Source: Bidens hawaiensis (taxonomy: Eukaryota; Streptophyta; Magnoliopsida; Asterales; Asteraceae). Taken from it: a stretch of DNA of 64,000 nt. Below the pieces are notes generated by a model. It was not told where the DNA came from, made no database searches, and saw only the letters and a program-made list of their open reading frames with translations. The translations under genes and the position numbers were made by a program. Of this stretch, positions 41,420-52,557 are shown one piece after another; within the stretch, counting starts at the first letter, position 1; every line of letters starts with the position of its first letter. The DNA lies in contig JAIQDT010000304.1 of assembly GCA_021521415.1 (NCBI GenBank), positions 124,001 through 188,000 of the forward strand. Reading direction: 5' to 3'.

Positions 41420-42021
41420 TGTCACGCCCCAACCTAAGGCGGAAATGTCGGGACACAAACTGATTGTTCACAGCTCACAAGGTACTATCATGCAATTTAA
41501 CAGGTGAAAAAATCTAATCCATTTATTTAATCAAAAATAACATTTAAGTATATCAAGTATAAAGAAATTACAAAGCACGATCAAAAAATTCTTGAGTAAG
41601 TTTTAATCCTAAAATTCATCTCTACGTGATCTTCATCTTGATTAACAATCCAACCTGATAACCTGCAAATGCGTACATAATAAAATAGGTTTGTCAACAC
41701 GAGGTTGACTGAGAAAACCTATGTTTTGACACTAACAATAATATATATAATAAAACAGCAAAACTGTTATACATGAGTATAAACAATAAAACCATAGCAT
41801 GTAAATATTGCAAACAACTAAAGGTGGCTGGGCTAAACCATTGTCATGCGAATCGGGAGTTGGTTACCATGATAGAATAATTGAGTTGTCAATGAAAGCA
41901 TTGTCATGCGATCGGATGCCGCCACTACGACAATGATGTGATTATAACTATGGACATCTCCGATTGCGATAAAATAACAAATAAACATATTAACATATAG
42001 TAAAAGTTCAAATCATTATCA
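41420..42021 (-). repeat. Element X LTR, right copy (~600 bp)
   Basis: Direct-repeat partner of 28283-28880, starting TGTCACGCCCCAACCTAAGGC. It ends near TCATTATCA at 42021, after which the Copia-A coding style resumes. Confidence 0.65.
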
Positions 42022-43544
42022 AAGAAAGTCAATGAAGAAGAGAAAGTTACTGCCAGACACAAGAGAGAAAGAGGGCAGAAGAAGAAGGCGGAGAGGGATA
42101 AAGAAGATAAAGAAAGAAAATTTGGCAGATAAGGCAAGGGCAAGAACTGAAAAAGAAAAGAAAAATGTTCTTGCTGAACAACAAGACATGCGCTTGACAG
42201 ACTGATGACTGCAAGAGGTGCTTATGAAGATTTAAGTTGATTATCTGGCACCCAAAGAAACGAACTCTATGAATTAGAGTTGGAAAAATATAAGGAAGAG
42301 ATAAGAACTCAAAAGAAAATTAAGAAACAAAAGCATCTTCCTCCTCTATCCACAAACTGAAACAAGACCAACTGTCAAAGAAAAGAGTAAAAATGTAAAG
42401 CCTTGGGAAGATGAAGAAAATGTTTATATATTGAGGTAAATCATGTTGAAGAAGGAAATTTATGTTGGAATATTTGATAATCTGGGAAAGTCTCAACTGA
42501 AGGAGTTATTTGAAAAGGAGCTGGTATTATTCAATGAAGTAAGCCATGAAATTGAAAGGGCTAAATCCATGACCAAACAATCAAGTCCTCCTAAATCTAT
42601 TCCCAAAAGGCATGTGTTTCAAGAACCCTAGTCTCCTTCAAAGGAGCATATGGACCGTGAAACAATTGACATGATACAAACTTTGTCCAAAAAAGGTGTT
42701 GATTATTTGCCTATGATGTTGAGCAAGGCTGACATTATTAAATTTTTTGAATCTAAAGGACATGTTGGAAGACCTCTAAGCACAAAGAAATTTTTCATCA
42801 AGGGTTCTCATTCGAACCACCAGATCCAATTTGCAAAGAGAACAACGTCCGTCGTACACTGTGGACTTACGAAAGAATCTCTACTTTGATTCCAGGACCA
42901 GGACTTTGAAGGTTATTATAAAGAGTGGTGTGTTGAAGACTATAATAATTAGAGATGACTTCAGGGAGTTTAACAGGGAATAATTAACTGAACTAGAAGA
43001 TCTATGTCTCTATGATTATCAAAAAAGTGATAGATTTGTTGGTGCACAGAGGAATGACTTATCCAAATATTTAAAGGAACAAGCAAGGACATGCTTTCCT
43101 TTGTTGAATAAGAAGAGGAAGATGGAGCATACTGAAGCAGAGAAGAGAAAAAGGCAGAGGATACTCAGTGAAATCAGAATGGCAGGGATCTCATTTGACT
43201 AGACCAAAGAGTTTGTTAATCCATATGACAACATGAAGGAGTGAATTAGTATGAAGAGAAAAATGAGTAGACTAAATACCGAAGTACAAAGAAATGGAAG
43301 GATTTCAAGAATAAGCTATGAAAAGAAAACTGATAACTACATCTTGAGAAATTCCGAAGGTCTTGCTCTGGGCATTATAGAAGATGATTATGAATTGGAA
43401 TATCTCCATGTGTATGACTTACTTGACATTATGAAATGGGACCTCCCAGAGGATCATCCATTGCACGTGGAGATATCTATATTCCAACAGAAGGCAGAAG
43501 TTGTCAGATGGAGAAGAGAATGGAAGAAAGAAGATGTCCAATAG
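42022..43544 (+). pseudogene. Copia-A post-pol accessory ORF, right fragment
   Basis: A Lys/Glu-rich start (KKVNEEEKVTARHKRE) is followed by several broken frames, including 42443-42631, 42650-42889 and 43251-43544. The last encodes EVQRNGRISRISYEKKTDNY, ILRNSEGLALGIIEDDYE and YLHVYDLLDIMKWDLPEDHP. This aligns with the end of the Copia-C accessory ORF (VQKNGIIAEIEYKKN, LLRNSDGKILGIIKEDED, YLHSEDLMDIRDLALPESH). Function unknown. It was once one long post-pol ORF and is now broken by stops at several places. Confidence 0.65.
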
Positions 43545-43770
43545 GCTTAAGCTAAAGGTAATCAATGTATGAGTTACCTATAATTCTTGATTATGTATTT
43601 TTATATATTGATATGTAATACCCTTGAGGCAGAATTTAAATGTGTAATCCTTTTCTTTTAAGTAATGTAATTTACTTTCTTTTAAGGATTTGATGTGCAT
43701 TTTTGAAACAAGTGTATGTAATTTAGAGGTGTTTTGGTGCATCCGAGTTTGTTCCAATTTAGAGGGAGAT
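43545..43770 (+). other. Copia-A 3' untranslated part with polypurine tract
   Basis: About 200 bases without a gene, ending in AATTTAGAGGGAGAT at 43756-43770, a Copia-type polypurine tract directly before TGTTGGGC. Confidence 0.7.
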
Positions 43771-44813
43771 TGTTGGGCATAAAAGATGATCAAGGAAGAT
43801 TGAATCTTCTCAGCCTCCTCAAAAATATGCTAAGTATGAATTTCAAGCAAACCAGACACTTCGAGCAAGCTTTACACTTATTCAAGCAAGGTATCTTATT
43901 TCGAGTGAGGTTATCTTATGGAATTCTCAAAGTGTTAGGCTCGAGCAAACTACACTTGCTCAAGCAAGGTTGTTCTTCATTCGAGCAAGGTTTGCTTTAG
44001 AGCAAACTCTTAACTTATCCAAGCTTAAACCAAGTAATTTGATGAGTCGAGCAAGGTTTCAATAAAGATGATCTCAAGCACACTTGTAAGAAGTTAAAAG
44101 GAATTATCATAAGGACTACTACGAGAAATGTTCAACATCGGGCAAGCTACAGTATCCCGAGCATACTAAGTTTGCTAGAGTAAGTCTTAGACAAAAGGTT
44201 GAAGAGATCAAGAAGAAGAAGTTTGTTCATAGGATATTTTTGAGCAAAGTTTGATTATATCATGAAGACTGAAGTTTGCTTGAAAAATATTTTCTACGGA
44301 ATATATTCTAAGTAAAAGCATACTCGAAGGAATATTCAAGAACACTCAAGGGTTACAAGGTCTGCTAGAAAAATACAAAAGCTTACTCGAAGACCTATTT
44401 TACACTTGTGATAATTTACAATATATTTGAATACGTTTTTACAATCATTAGGGTTTCTAGAAGGTGTCATGTGAGGCTATATAAGGGAATACTATTTCAC
44501 ATTTATGATAACGGCTAATTACACACTTTTCCTAGCATACAAGATATTTTGTACGGAAAGCAATCACACTTGACATTCTACCGAGAATCCCTAAAGATAT
44601 ATCCTTTATATTTCACTGATTACTATGAATGGAAATCTTTTTAGTTTATAGCGTGTTTGTTAGATTTTTGTTATTAAAGTAATATCCTGGTTATTATTGT
44701 TTCCGCCAGTATTAATCAAGGGGTTTTCACTTACTTATTTTGTAATATGTCTTCTCAATATATTTGTGGTTATGAGTTTGTTGTGAAAGAATCGATCCTG
44801 ACAGTCTGCTACA
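43771..44813 (+). repeat. Copia-A 3' LTR (about 1.04 kb)
   Basis: Starts TGTTGGGCATAAAAG after the polypurine tract and probably ends GTCTGCTACA at 44813. It carries about nine dispersed copies of a motif near (T/C)CGAGCAAGGTT (examples near 43861, 43883, 43963, 43981, 44048, 44138). No 5' LTR is in the window. Confidence 0.7.
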
Positions 44814-45866
44814 CTTATGACATGTCATATTCACCTTATCATAGCCCATTACTGTCTTGTTATTGATTCCAGAGAATTTCCTTCATGTCCTTTAATAGAA
44901 CTTGTTTGTCATGACTATCAATAACGCCAAGGAGTTCAGAATCTCCATTTACTCCAGATCAACTGGATCTATGTGTTGCAAATCTTTCATAATGAATGAG
45001 AGATTGTCTGACACATGTGGAGAATTCTCTTGAACAACAAATTCTTGAATATCAACTGTTGATTCAATGCCAGTTGTTATGTCTATGTGATAGTCATAAC
45101 TTTGATCAACAGATTGAATAGATTGAGTCTCTTGATATAGTAGTGTTTATCCTATGGTATAATCATTAGTTGATTTACCAGTAGTAATCAACTTCTTCTT
45201 TTGACTTATCTCTCTTTCATAAGGAAATAACATACCATGAAGAGTAGTCAGACACAGATTTTGAAAATCCGGTATAGTTCTTAGTATAATAGCATGAGTT
45301 CCCAGTTTTCTGGAAGTGATCTCTTAATCGGTTGTAAAGAGAAGAGTCTGTAAAATTAACATCAACCTTTATCAATTCACTTATGAGAGATGTGAATCGT
45401 TCATATTGTTGAGTTAAACTATCTCCTCATAACTGATAAAATGCTTCATACTGCTGCCTGAGATTTCACGAGCATTCTCAAGGATTTGTGGGGTTCCACC
45501 ATATTGTTCTTTCAGTGCATCCCACAAAACCTTAGCAGACTTGTTATAAATTAATCCACCATAAATTTCATTTGGAGTTGCCATGGCTAGAATAGCATGA
45601 GCTTTGGCATCCAAGTCAAATTTCTGCACATCCTGATCAGAATAATCCTGAGGATCTTTTTTGATTGTTTTGTTTACATCTAATGGATTAACAGTTTTAG
45701 GGGAATGAGGCCCATGAACTACAGATCTCCAACATTCAGCGTTTTTGGTGCATAGATAGTGGGGCATTCTTTGAGCCCATATGTTATATTGACCTCGAAC
45801 CAACATAGATGGTTTGGAGATAGAAAAGGTGTTGAGATGATCTTGTACGAACGACGTGATTCTCAT
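44814..45866 (-). pseudogene. gag: Copia-B gag, truncated at the zinc knuckle
   Basis: The N-terminal part (45866-45414) is intact: SKPSMLVRGQYNIWAQRMPHYL, DAKAHAILAMATPNEIYG, AKVLWDALKEQYGG. This is the capsid domain typical of Copia gag. Further left, other frames continue (LISELIKVDVNFTDSSLYNRL, DFQNLCLTTLHGMLFPYE). The last codons before 44814 read MTCHKC, the first half of a CCHC knuckle, and then the Copia-A LTR begins. Protease and pol are missing. Confidence 0.75.
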
Positions 45867-45999
45867 TTCAAATAGTTTCTCAATAATAACTGAGTATGAA
45901 ACAGATTTTTGATCCTTTTTGAATCCTCAACTGGAAATATCAAATTAAGCTTAGATCAACGGTACTGAATTGATTGTGAGATCAAATTCAGTGATCCAA

Positions 46000-46013
46000 G
46001 GCTTTGATACCAA
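46000..46013 (-). other. Copia-B primer site
   Basis: GGCTTTGATACCAA is a complement of the initiator tRNA-Met primer site with one change from GGCTCTGATACCAA. TGTAAAGATAC starts the LTR at 46015. Confidence 0.75.
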
Positions 46014-46014
46014 T

Positions 46015-46775
46015 TGTAAAGATACTATATATAATAATCTAAGCTACTTGAACACAGTTCACAATCAATGAAACAGTAAACTAATCTAATCATTTGAAAA
46101 GATTTGTATCACTTTGATTGAAACCATATTTGAATTACAAATTTAATTAGTATATGAAATGAACAAGTTAATCAACAAAATCATTTGAGCAAAATAATAG
46201 GTTTCATATGGAAGAACAACTATGCATTAACTAATATCGAATGATTACAGTCTATTGCTCCACCTCAACCTTAGCTTATCATTCACACTGAGTTTTCTAG
46301 TACGAAAGCACACGATTCAGGTGAGTATTGTGACGTGAAAAGTGTTTATGAAGAAGAGACTCTCTTCTTTGTTTTATACGAGTGCAAAACAACTGATGAG
46401 CTAAAGGTGATAGTGACAGCTAAAAAAATGGTTACAAACTACTGATACACTTATTTCAACCAATTGCCTATAGAGAATCCTATGCTAACTAATGATCTTT
46501 GTTAAACAACTGATGTTAAAAAACATCAGTTGTTTGCCTTCAGTTGTTTGGATCTTCAATACTTTTTAAAGAAACTGTTGTATTCAGTTCCTTTAATGTC
46601 AGCAGTTTGCTTCGTCGGCAATTTAGAGCAATAGTTGTCAAAATTCATAATGGAGAACAACTATGTTTGAGCCATCAGTTGTTTGGTATTTGGTCATCAA
46701 TTCTTTGCAAGGTTCAACACATTGTGAAGATGAAGCTTCATTGAATGGATTATTTGAAGAATTCAAATATACCAA
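46015..46775 (-). repeat. Copia-B 5' LTR, probably incomplete
   Basis: Starts TGTAAAGATACTATATAT next to the primer site. No clear CA end was found before the Cassandra LTR at 46776. It contains repeated CAACTGATG/CATCAGTTG palindromic pairs near 46390-46680. No gene. Confidence 0.5.
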
Positions 46776-47031
46776 TGTAACAGCCCAACTACCACCGCAC
46801 CATAATATTGTCCGCATTGGCCGGGACGTACCACTATCGCCTCATGGATTTGCTTTTGGTTGCCTAGGTGGTTACCTATACTCATACTACTCCCACCTGA
46901 GCACGCTTAACTATGGAATTCTCCTCTCATCCACTAACATTAAGCGCCCAAAACGCATTATAATTCGGAAGGTATCCACCTCCTTATAAAGAAGGCATAG
47001 TTCTTCTCCCCAACCGATGTGGGATGTCACA
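46776..47031 (-). repeat. Cassandra 3' LTR (left copy)
   Basis: TGTAACAGCCCAACTACC to GATGTCACA. The 5S-like segment is at about 46852-46925, on the minus strand. It differs from the right copy at roughly thirty of 256 positions by eye. Confidence 0.88.
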
Positions 47032-47104
47032 ATCCACCCCCCTTAGGGGCCCCGTGTCCTCGTGGGACCTAAAACCACCAGTTAGGCCCTGGATCTGATA
47101 CCAT
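47032..47104 (-). other. Cassandra interior: polypurine tract and primer site
   Basis: ATCCACCCCCCTTAGGGG is the polypurine tract read on the minus strand. GGATCTGATACCAT is the primer-site complement, interrupted at ACCAT (47100-47104), the duplication made by Copia-C. Confidence 0.8.
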
Positions 47105-48340
47105 TGTCGGTCCCCTCGATTTCAGCTGGATCTTAATTAATCATGTCATAACTCACACAGATTAATGCGTTGACAAGAGAGTTAATGAAGAGTTGCTATA
47201 TTTAGAAAGATATCCGTTTGTTAAAGGCGGAATCAATAACAAACATACGGTTGCAAAGAATAATCAAAGGTAGAAAGCACATACAGGATTCACTCAAAAG
47301 ATTTCCATTTATATAACATTCATCATACAAAGTGGATAATCGATTTAGGGTTTTCTATGAATCCTAGGACAACCGTCACTTTCAAGAAATATTCTTTCTT
47401 ATCCGAAAAGTGTAAAGGCTTATCTCTTTCTCTCTCTGTGCCCGTCCCTTGGCGGCGTGCCCTAAATATTCTATTTATAGGCCTGCCAACCTAGGACAGC
47501 TGTCATTCCTTCTAGAAACCCTAAATACAATCATACATACTCAAATTACATATTCAAAATAAACTGAGTGTAAAACAAGTCTTCCGGGTAGGCTTTGCAT
47601 CAGTCTTGTCTTTCCGAGTATGCTCAGCCATCCTTCATAACTTGGTAACATAGAAGTGTGCTCGGGTTCAGTTTCCGGGTAGACTTTACTTAAAGAGTAT
47701 TTCACCAAGTAAAATACTCACCGAGTAGACTTCAGTCTTCTTGACTTTGCCAGACTTTGCCCGACAACTTCTTACGCGCAACCTTGTTCTTCAATGATCC
47801 ATTTCAGCTCCTTGATATAAAATAACTTATTAGCAAAGTGTACTCGGGAGTACTGTTCCTTGCTTAAGCTGAACCTTGCCCGATATTACTTAGAGATATT
47901 CCTTTAGATTATCAAGCATACTTGGATCATACTTATTAATGAATACCTTGCCCGGTCTTCCAATCACTTAGCTTCTTGGACTAGGTTAACCAAACCTTAC
48001 TCGGAAGAGTAATATACTTGGCTCTAAAGAACAGACTTGCTTGATAAAGTGAACCTTGCCCGGATTTACATAAACTAGTGTACCTTACTCGGCAATGCAC
48101 TAATTTGCAAACCCTGCTCGGATATCCACTTAGGAAGACCACTTGAAGTAAACCTTGCCCGGTAGGCAAAAAAATATCGTACCCGGTTAATAAAAGCTTG
48201 CTCGGATGTCTAAGGTGTGCTCGGATCCATTACTTAGCGAATTCAGAGGAGGTTGAGAAGATTCCAATCTTCCATGTACTTCATTTTGGTCAAATCTTTG
48301 ACTCAACAATCTCCCCTTAGGTCAATTTCTTGACCCAACA
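47105..48340 (-). repeat. Copia-C 3' LTR (left copy)
   Basis: Starts TGTCGGTCCCC and ends TTGACCCAACA. In its middle and right part there are about thirteen dispersed motifs near CCTTGC(C/T)CGG (plus strand; CCG(A/G)GCAAGG on the sense strand) between about 47650 and 48230. Near its right end it contains a second polypurine-like CAATCTCCCCTTAG. Confidence 0.92.
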
Positions 48341-48353
48341 ATCTCCCCCTAGA
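48341..48353 (-). other. Copia-C polypurine tract
   Basis: Minus strand CTAGGGGGAGAT directly before TGTTGGGTCAAG. Confidence 0.88.
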
Positions 48354-48518
48354 TTGGAACACCTCGGCTGACCCAAAACATTTCTATGGTTACTTACACT
48401 CAGCAAAAATACACATCAAATCAAAAATCAAAAATTACATATTCAAATAACATAAACACAATTACATAATCAGAAAGTTGTCCGAAGACATTACAAAACA
48501 AAGCCTATTCTATTAATC

Positions 48519-49743
48519 TTATCTTCTTCTTGCATTATGAACGGCTTGTCTTCTGTTGATTAGCTCTGAAGCAGCTTTCATCTTGAAGATATTAAGGGCT
48601 TGGTAATGAATGTGACTTTCTGGTAAGGCCAAGTCCCTTATATCCATGAGATCTTCACTGTGCAGATATGTCAAATCTTCGTCTTCCTTGATAATCCCCA
48701 ATATCTTTCCATCTGAGTTTCTCAGTAAGAAGTGAACGGCATTCTTTTTGTATTCAATCTCAGCAATTATGCCATTCTTCTGTACTGTGTAGTTGGGGCG
48801 TCTCATCCTTCTTCTCATACTTATGCAAGAATTCATGTTGGTTAGTGGATTCTGATCTCGGACATTCATTTGATAGTCTCTCTCGGCTATGTCCATTCTT
48901 CTCAACTTTGAAATCCTTCTTGATTTGTGAGACTTAATCAATCTCCAGCTCCTTTTTTCTTTTAAGAATTGGAATCCTTTATCAGCTTCTTCATGCAGGT
49001 GTTTCAACAAAATAGTTATTCTTAACATCCCACTTCCCCCTCTTAGCATCTTTTTCACTTTCAGTCTGCTCATGAGTCCTTTTTCTCCTCATATAGGTTT
49101 TGGCAAACCTGTTGACTTTTTCAGTAAATTCTTCATGGAGTTTTGAAAGTCTTTCTCTCTTCTGGTTAAGTGTTTCATGAGGCTCAGGCATATTTACCCT
49201 TTCTGACCAGTTGTCAGTGGGATTCTTCTTCAGATCTTCCTTTACTTGCTCTGCCCATTTCTTGGCAGCCATTGAAGCATGAGGTTCAGCAGTTTCATTT
49301 GATTGACTTTGGGGTTGAAACATGCTAACCACCATAGCTAAGGAATTATCAACTTCCTCAGCTCTATTCATCTTAATCAACTCCTCTATCACCTCTTGAT
49401 CAGCCACATCATCAAGTATTTCTTTTGCTATGTTGGCTTCATTGATCAAGATCTCCTGCTCTGCCATTTCTTCATGAGTTAAGGATTGGGCTATTTTCTC
49501 CCTTTCCATTGACTCTTTGACAATTCTTTCTTGTTCTTTTAAGGCAGCAGCAGCATCATCTCTGAATAAAACATCATTTTCAGGATATGCCTTAAGAGGC
49601 TCTTCTTCTGTAACTTTGGCCTTTCCCTTTTCCATCCTCTTCTTTAAGTCTTCTTCACTATCAGGAGGAAAGTCATCAATTATTAATGCATTTGAAACAT
49701 TGAAGCAGGGTATGTCTTCCTTAATCATCTCATTCTCTATCAT
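48519..49743 (-). pseudogene. Copia-C post-pol accessory ORF, one frameshift
   Basis: The upstream frame (49743-48991, 250 codons) begins MIENEMIKEDIPCFNVSNAL, copied from gag. It continues with an acidic, Glu/Lys-rich, probably coiled region (EEDLKKRMEKGKAKVTEEE, MEREKIAQSLTHEEMAEQE). A second frame (49073-48519) gives the conserved end (VQKNGIIAEIEYKKN, LLRNSDGKILGIIKEDED, YLHSEDLMDI). The frames overlap at 48991-49073, so a small indel near 49040 splits the gene. It is homologous to the Copia-A ORF at 43251-43544 and, more loosely, to the end of the Copia-1 ORF. I see no membrane segment. Function unknown. Confidence 0.65.
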
Positions 49744-49745
49744 TT
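49685..49745. repeat. 61-bp duplicated gag segment, junction copy
   Basis: Matches 50342-50402 with one mismatch (TATGTC against TCTGTC). The other copy is inside gag coding for IENEMIKED(R/I)PCFNVSNAL. It marks the junction at which pol was lost. Confidence 0.9.
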
Positions 49746-49854
49746 AAGTCTTCTTCTGTAAATATGAAATTTCTGTGTGAGGTTGTTGATTCTTGAATTG
49801 ATTCATTTGAGAGTTTCTTGGTTGATTGCATTCTCTTGCAAAATGACCAGGTTG

Positions 49855-51021
49855 CTAACAATTGTAGCAGATTGCTTTTGACTTGTCAAATCCAATCCTG
49901 TCATTAGGACCAGAAACCAGAGACCTACCAGTTCTGTTATACAGCCTTTTACTTCTAAAACCCAACATGGCAGCTTGCCACTTCAAATCCATGTCTTCCA
50001 AGTCATCTGCATCAATTTTCTCTAAATCATCTTGTACCACACTTGTGTGAATTAGGTTTTTTGCAACAAATGCATTATATGACTCAGTAAACATAGACAG
50101 CAAAGCCTGTATTTCATTGCTTTGACCATGTCCTGTGCCAGTATGAGGAACATTTCCACTTGGCATGGAGGCAGAATCAGTATCATCAATCAATTGCACA
50201 TTGAACCTCTGCTGATTTCCTTGATTACTTGTGCTACCTCCAATGAAAGATTTTGGAGTAACAACATTATGTTCAGCTGGTTCTTCAATATTGGGAATTT
50301 GCTGTTGATTCTTGGTAGACAGATTTCCCATGGGTGCAAGCAATGCATTTGAAACATTGAAGCAGGGTCTGTCTTCCTTAATCATCTCATTCTCTATCAT
50401 TTCAAGTTCTGCAACCTGAAGAAAGCATACTACATCATCCAATTTCAATTCATTGAAATTATGCTTCTGAAGGATGAACTTGCAAGCAGTATACCATTCT
50501 TTTGGCATTGAGTTGAGTAACTTTGTATTCAAATCAAAGTCATTCATTACATAATCAGTTGTCCTCAACTCATTCATAATACTTAGAAAACGTTCTAGTA
50601 TTGATTTCAACCTTTCTCCATCCTTATACTTGAACCTTTCCAACTGTTGCTTCAATCTTTGCTTCTGTATGTTCTTTAGTTCAGTATTCCCTTCATACAT
50701 TTCAAGGATGGCATCATACATTTGCTTGGCAGTTGTGTGATGAGCCACCTTGGTCAGAATCTCCCAAGACAAACCTAGCTTAATCATAGCTAAGGCTTTG
50801 TCATCCACCTTTCTCATTTTTTCTCTTACAGCAGCAGTTGCAGCTGCATTTGCACCTTCCTCAACAGCAGTTTGTGGACCATTCTTGATGGAGTTCCACA
50901 TATCAATATCATTGTAGCATACGGCTGCATCAAAGAGTACTTTCCATTTGATAAAGTTTTCCTGTCCATACAACCTTGGTATCTTGTTAGTAGACACCTC
51001 TTGTTCCTCATATCCAGACAT
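49855..51021 (-). pseudogene. gag: Copia-C gag, stop inside the zinc knuckle
   Basis: A 388-codon reading from ATG 51021 (MSGYEEQEVSTNKIPRLYG). Capsid region: ENFIKWKVLFDAAVCYNDIDMW, AKQMYDAILEMYEGN, LKSILERFLSIMNELR, at about residues 20-210. A linker with MDLKWQAAMLGFRSKRLYNRTGR precedes CYNC, after which TAG ends the frame. The next codons read QPGHFARECNQ, the rest of the CCHC knuckle, so one base change made the stop. The frame then runs about 35 codons to another stop. With that stop, Gag would lack its RNA-binding knuckle. Confidence 0.85.
50342..50402. repeat. 61-bp duplicated gag segment, original copy
   Basis: In-frame part of gag. See the junction copy at 49685-49745. Confidence 0.9.
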
Positions 51022-51303
51022 TTTGAGAAATCAAAAATCAGTTTCTTTGTAAAAACAAAGTTTCAAAAATAATCAGATCTGGAAACAGAATGCTCAGATC
51101 TGATGTGATTAGAACAAGATTTAGATATAAAGATTAGAACTTTAAATGAAATAAGGAAGAGAAAACACCGGTAGATTGTAGATCTGGAAGAAAAATGAAA
51201 AACAGGGTTGCTGACGTCATAAATCAATGGAACAGTGGTCTGCTTACGTCATTCTTCTTTAAATCTTCAATCAGCAACAATCATTCCAAAATAGCAATAA
51301 ACA

Positions 51304-51317
51304 GCTCTGATACCACT
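51304..51317 (-). other. Copia-C primer binding site
   Basis: GCTCTGATACCACT; minus strand AGTGGTATCAGAGC, matching the initiator tRNA-Met complement, next to the LTR start TGTCGG at 51318. Confidence 0.9.
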
Positions 51318-52551
51318 TGTCGGTCCCCTCGATTTCAGCTGGATCTTAATTAATCATATCATAACTCACACAGATTAATGTGTTGACAAGAGAGTTAATG
51401 ACGAGTTGCTATATTTAGAAAGATATCCATTTGTTAAAGGCGGAATCAATAACAAACATACGGTTGCAAAGAATAATCAAAGGTAGAAAGCACACACAGG
51501 ATTCACTCAAAAGATTTCCATTTATATAACATTCATCATACAAAGTGGATAATCGATTTAGGGTTTTCTATGAATCCTAGGACAGCCGTCACTTTCAAGA
51601 AATATTCTTTCTTATCCGAAAAGTGTAAAGGCTTATCTCTTTCTCTCTCTGCGCCCGTCCCTTGGCGGCGTGCCCTAAATATTCTATTTAGAGGCCTGCC
51701 AACCTAGGAAAGCTGTCATTCCTTCTAGAAACCCTAAATACAATCATACATACTCAAATTACATATTCAAAATAAACTAAGTGTAAAACAAGTCTTCCGG
51801 GTAGGCTTTGCATCAGTCCTGTCTTTCCGAGTATGCTCGGCCATCCTTCATAACTTGGTAACATAGAAGTGTGCCCGGGTTCAGTTTCCGGGTAAACTTT
51901 ACTTAAAGAGTATTTCACCAAGTAAAATACTCACCGAGTAGACTTCAGTCTTCTTCACTTTGCCAGACTTTGACCGACAACTTCTTACGAGCAACCTTGT
52001 TCTTCAATGATCAATTTCAGCTCCTTGCTATAAAATAACTTATTAGCAAAGTGTACTCGGGAGTACTGTTCCTTACTTGAGCTGAACCTTGCCCGATATT
52101 ACTTAGAGATATTCCTTTAGATTATCAAGCATACTTGGATCATACTTATTAATGAATACCTTGCCCGGTCTTCCAATCACTTGGCTTCTTGGACTTGGTT
52201 AACCAAACCTTACTTGGAAGAGTAATATACTTGGCTCTGAAGAACAGACTTGCTTGATAAAGTAAACCTTGCCAGGATTTACATAAACTAGTGTACCTTA
52301 CTCGGCAATGCACTAATTTGCAAACCCTGCTCGGATATCCACTTAAGAAGACTACTTGAAGTAAACCTTGCCCGGTAGGCAAAATATCGTACCCGGTTAA
52401 GTAAAAGCTTGCTCGGATGTCTAAGGTGTGCTCGGATCCATTACTTAGCGAATTCAGAGGAGGTTGAGAAGATTCCAATCTTCCATGTACTTCATTTGGT
52501 CAAATCTTTGACTCATCAATCTCCCCCTTAGGTCAATTTCTTGACCCAACA
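51318..52551 (-). repeat. Copia-C 5' LTR (right copy)
   Basis: 1,234 bp, TGTCGGTCCCC to TTGACCCAACA, then ACCAT. A few percent different from the left copy. It has the same CCTTGCCCGG-type motifs and the second polypurine-like tract. Confidence 0.92.
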
Positions 52552-52557
52552 ACCATC

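Larger units (their letters stand above)
28283..42021 (-). mobile_element. Element X: LTR element without recognisable coding capacity, carrying nested element D
   Basis: Two ~600-bp LTRs flank about 3.1 kb of internal DNA (28881-31828 and 41276-41419) plus the nested element D. It interrupts the Copia-A accessory ORF. The coding style resumes across it (LQPIKK, then KKVNEEEKV). No gag, RT or integrase is seen, so it looks non-autonomous. Flanks are A-rich (AAAAAAG and AAGAAAG), so a clean target duplication cannot be called. Confidence 0.55.
47105..52551 (-). mobile_element. Copia-C: pol-less Copia derivative with gag and accessory ORF
   Basis: Element of 5,447 bp with LTRs of 1,236 and 1,234 bp, primer site at 51304-51317, polypurine tract at 48341-48353 and ACCAT target duplications at 47100-47104 and 52552-52556. 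The interior (about 3 kb) holds gag and the post-pol accessory ORF but no protease, integrase, RT or RNase H. It is a deletion derivative that must rely on proteins made elsewhere. A 61-bp stretch of gag is repeated at the gag/accessory junction. Confidence 0.9.

Noticed and set aside
46771..46775. Target duplication for the Cassandra element
   Set aside because: Left flank ACCAA and right flank ATCAC do not match well enough to call.
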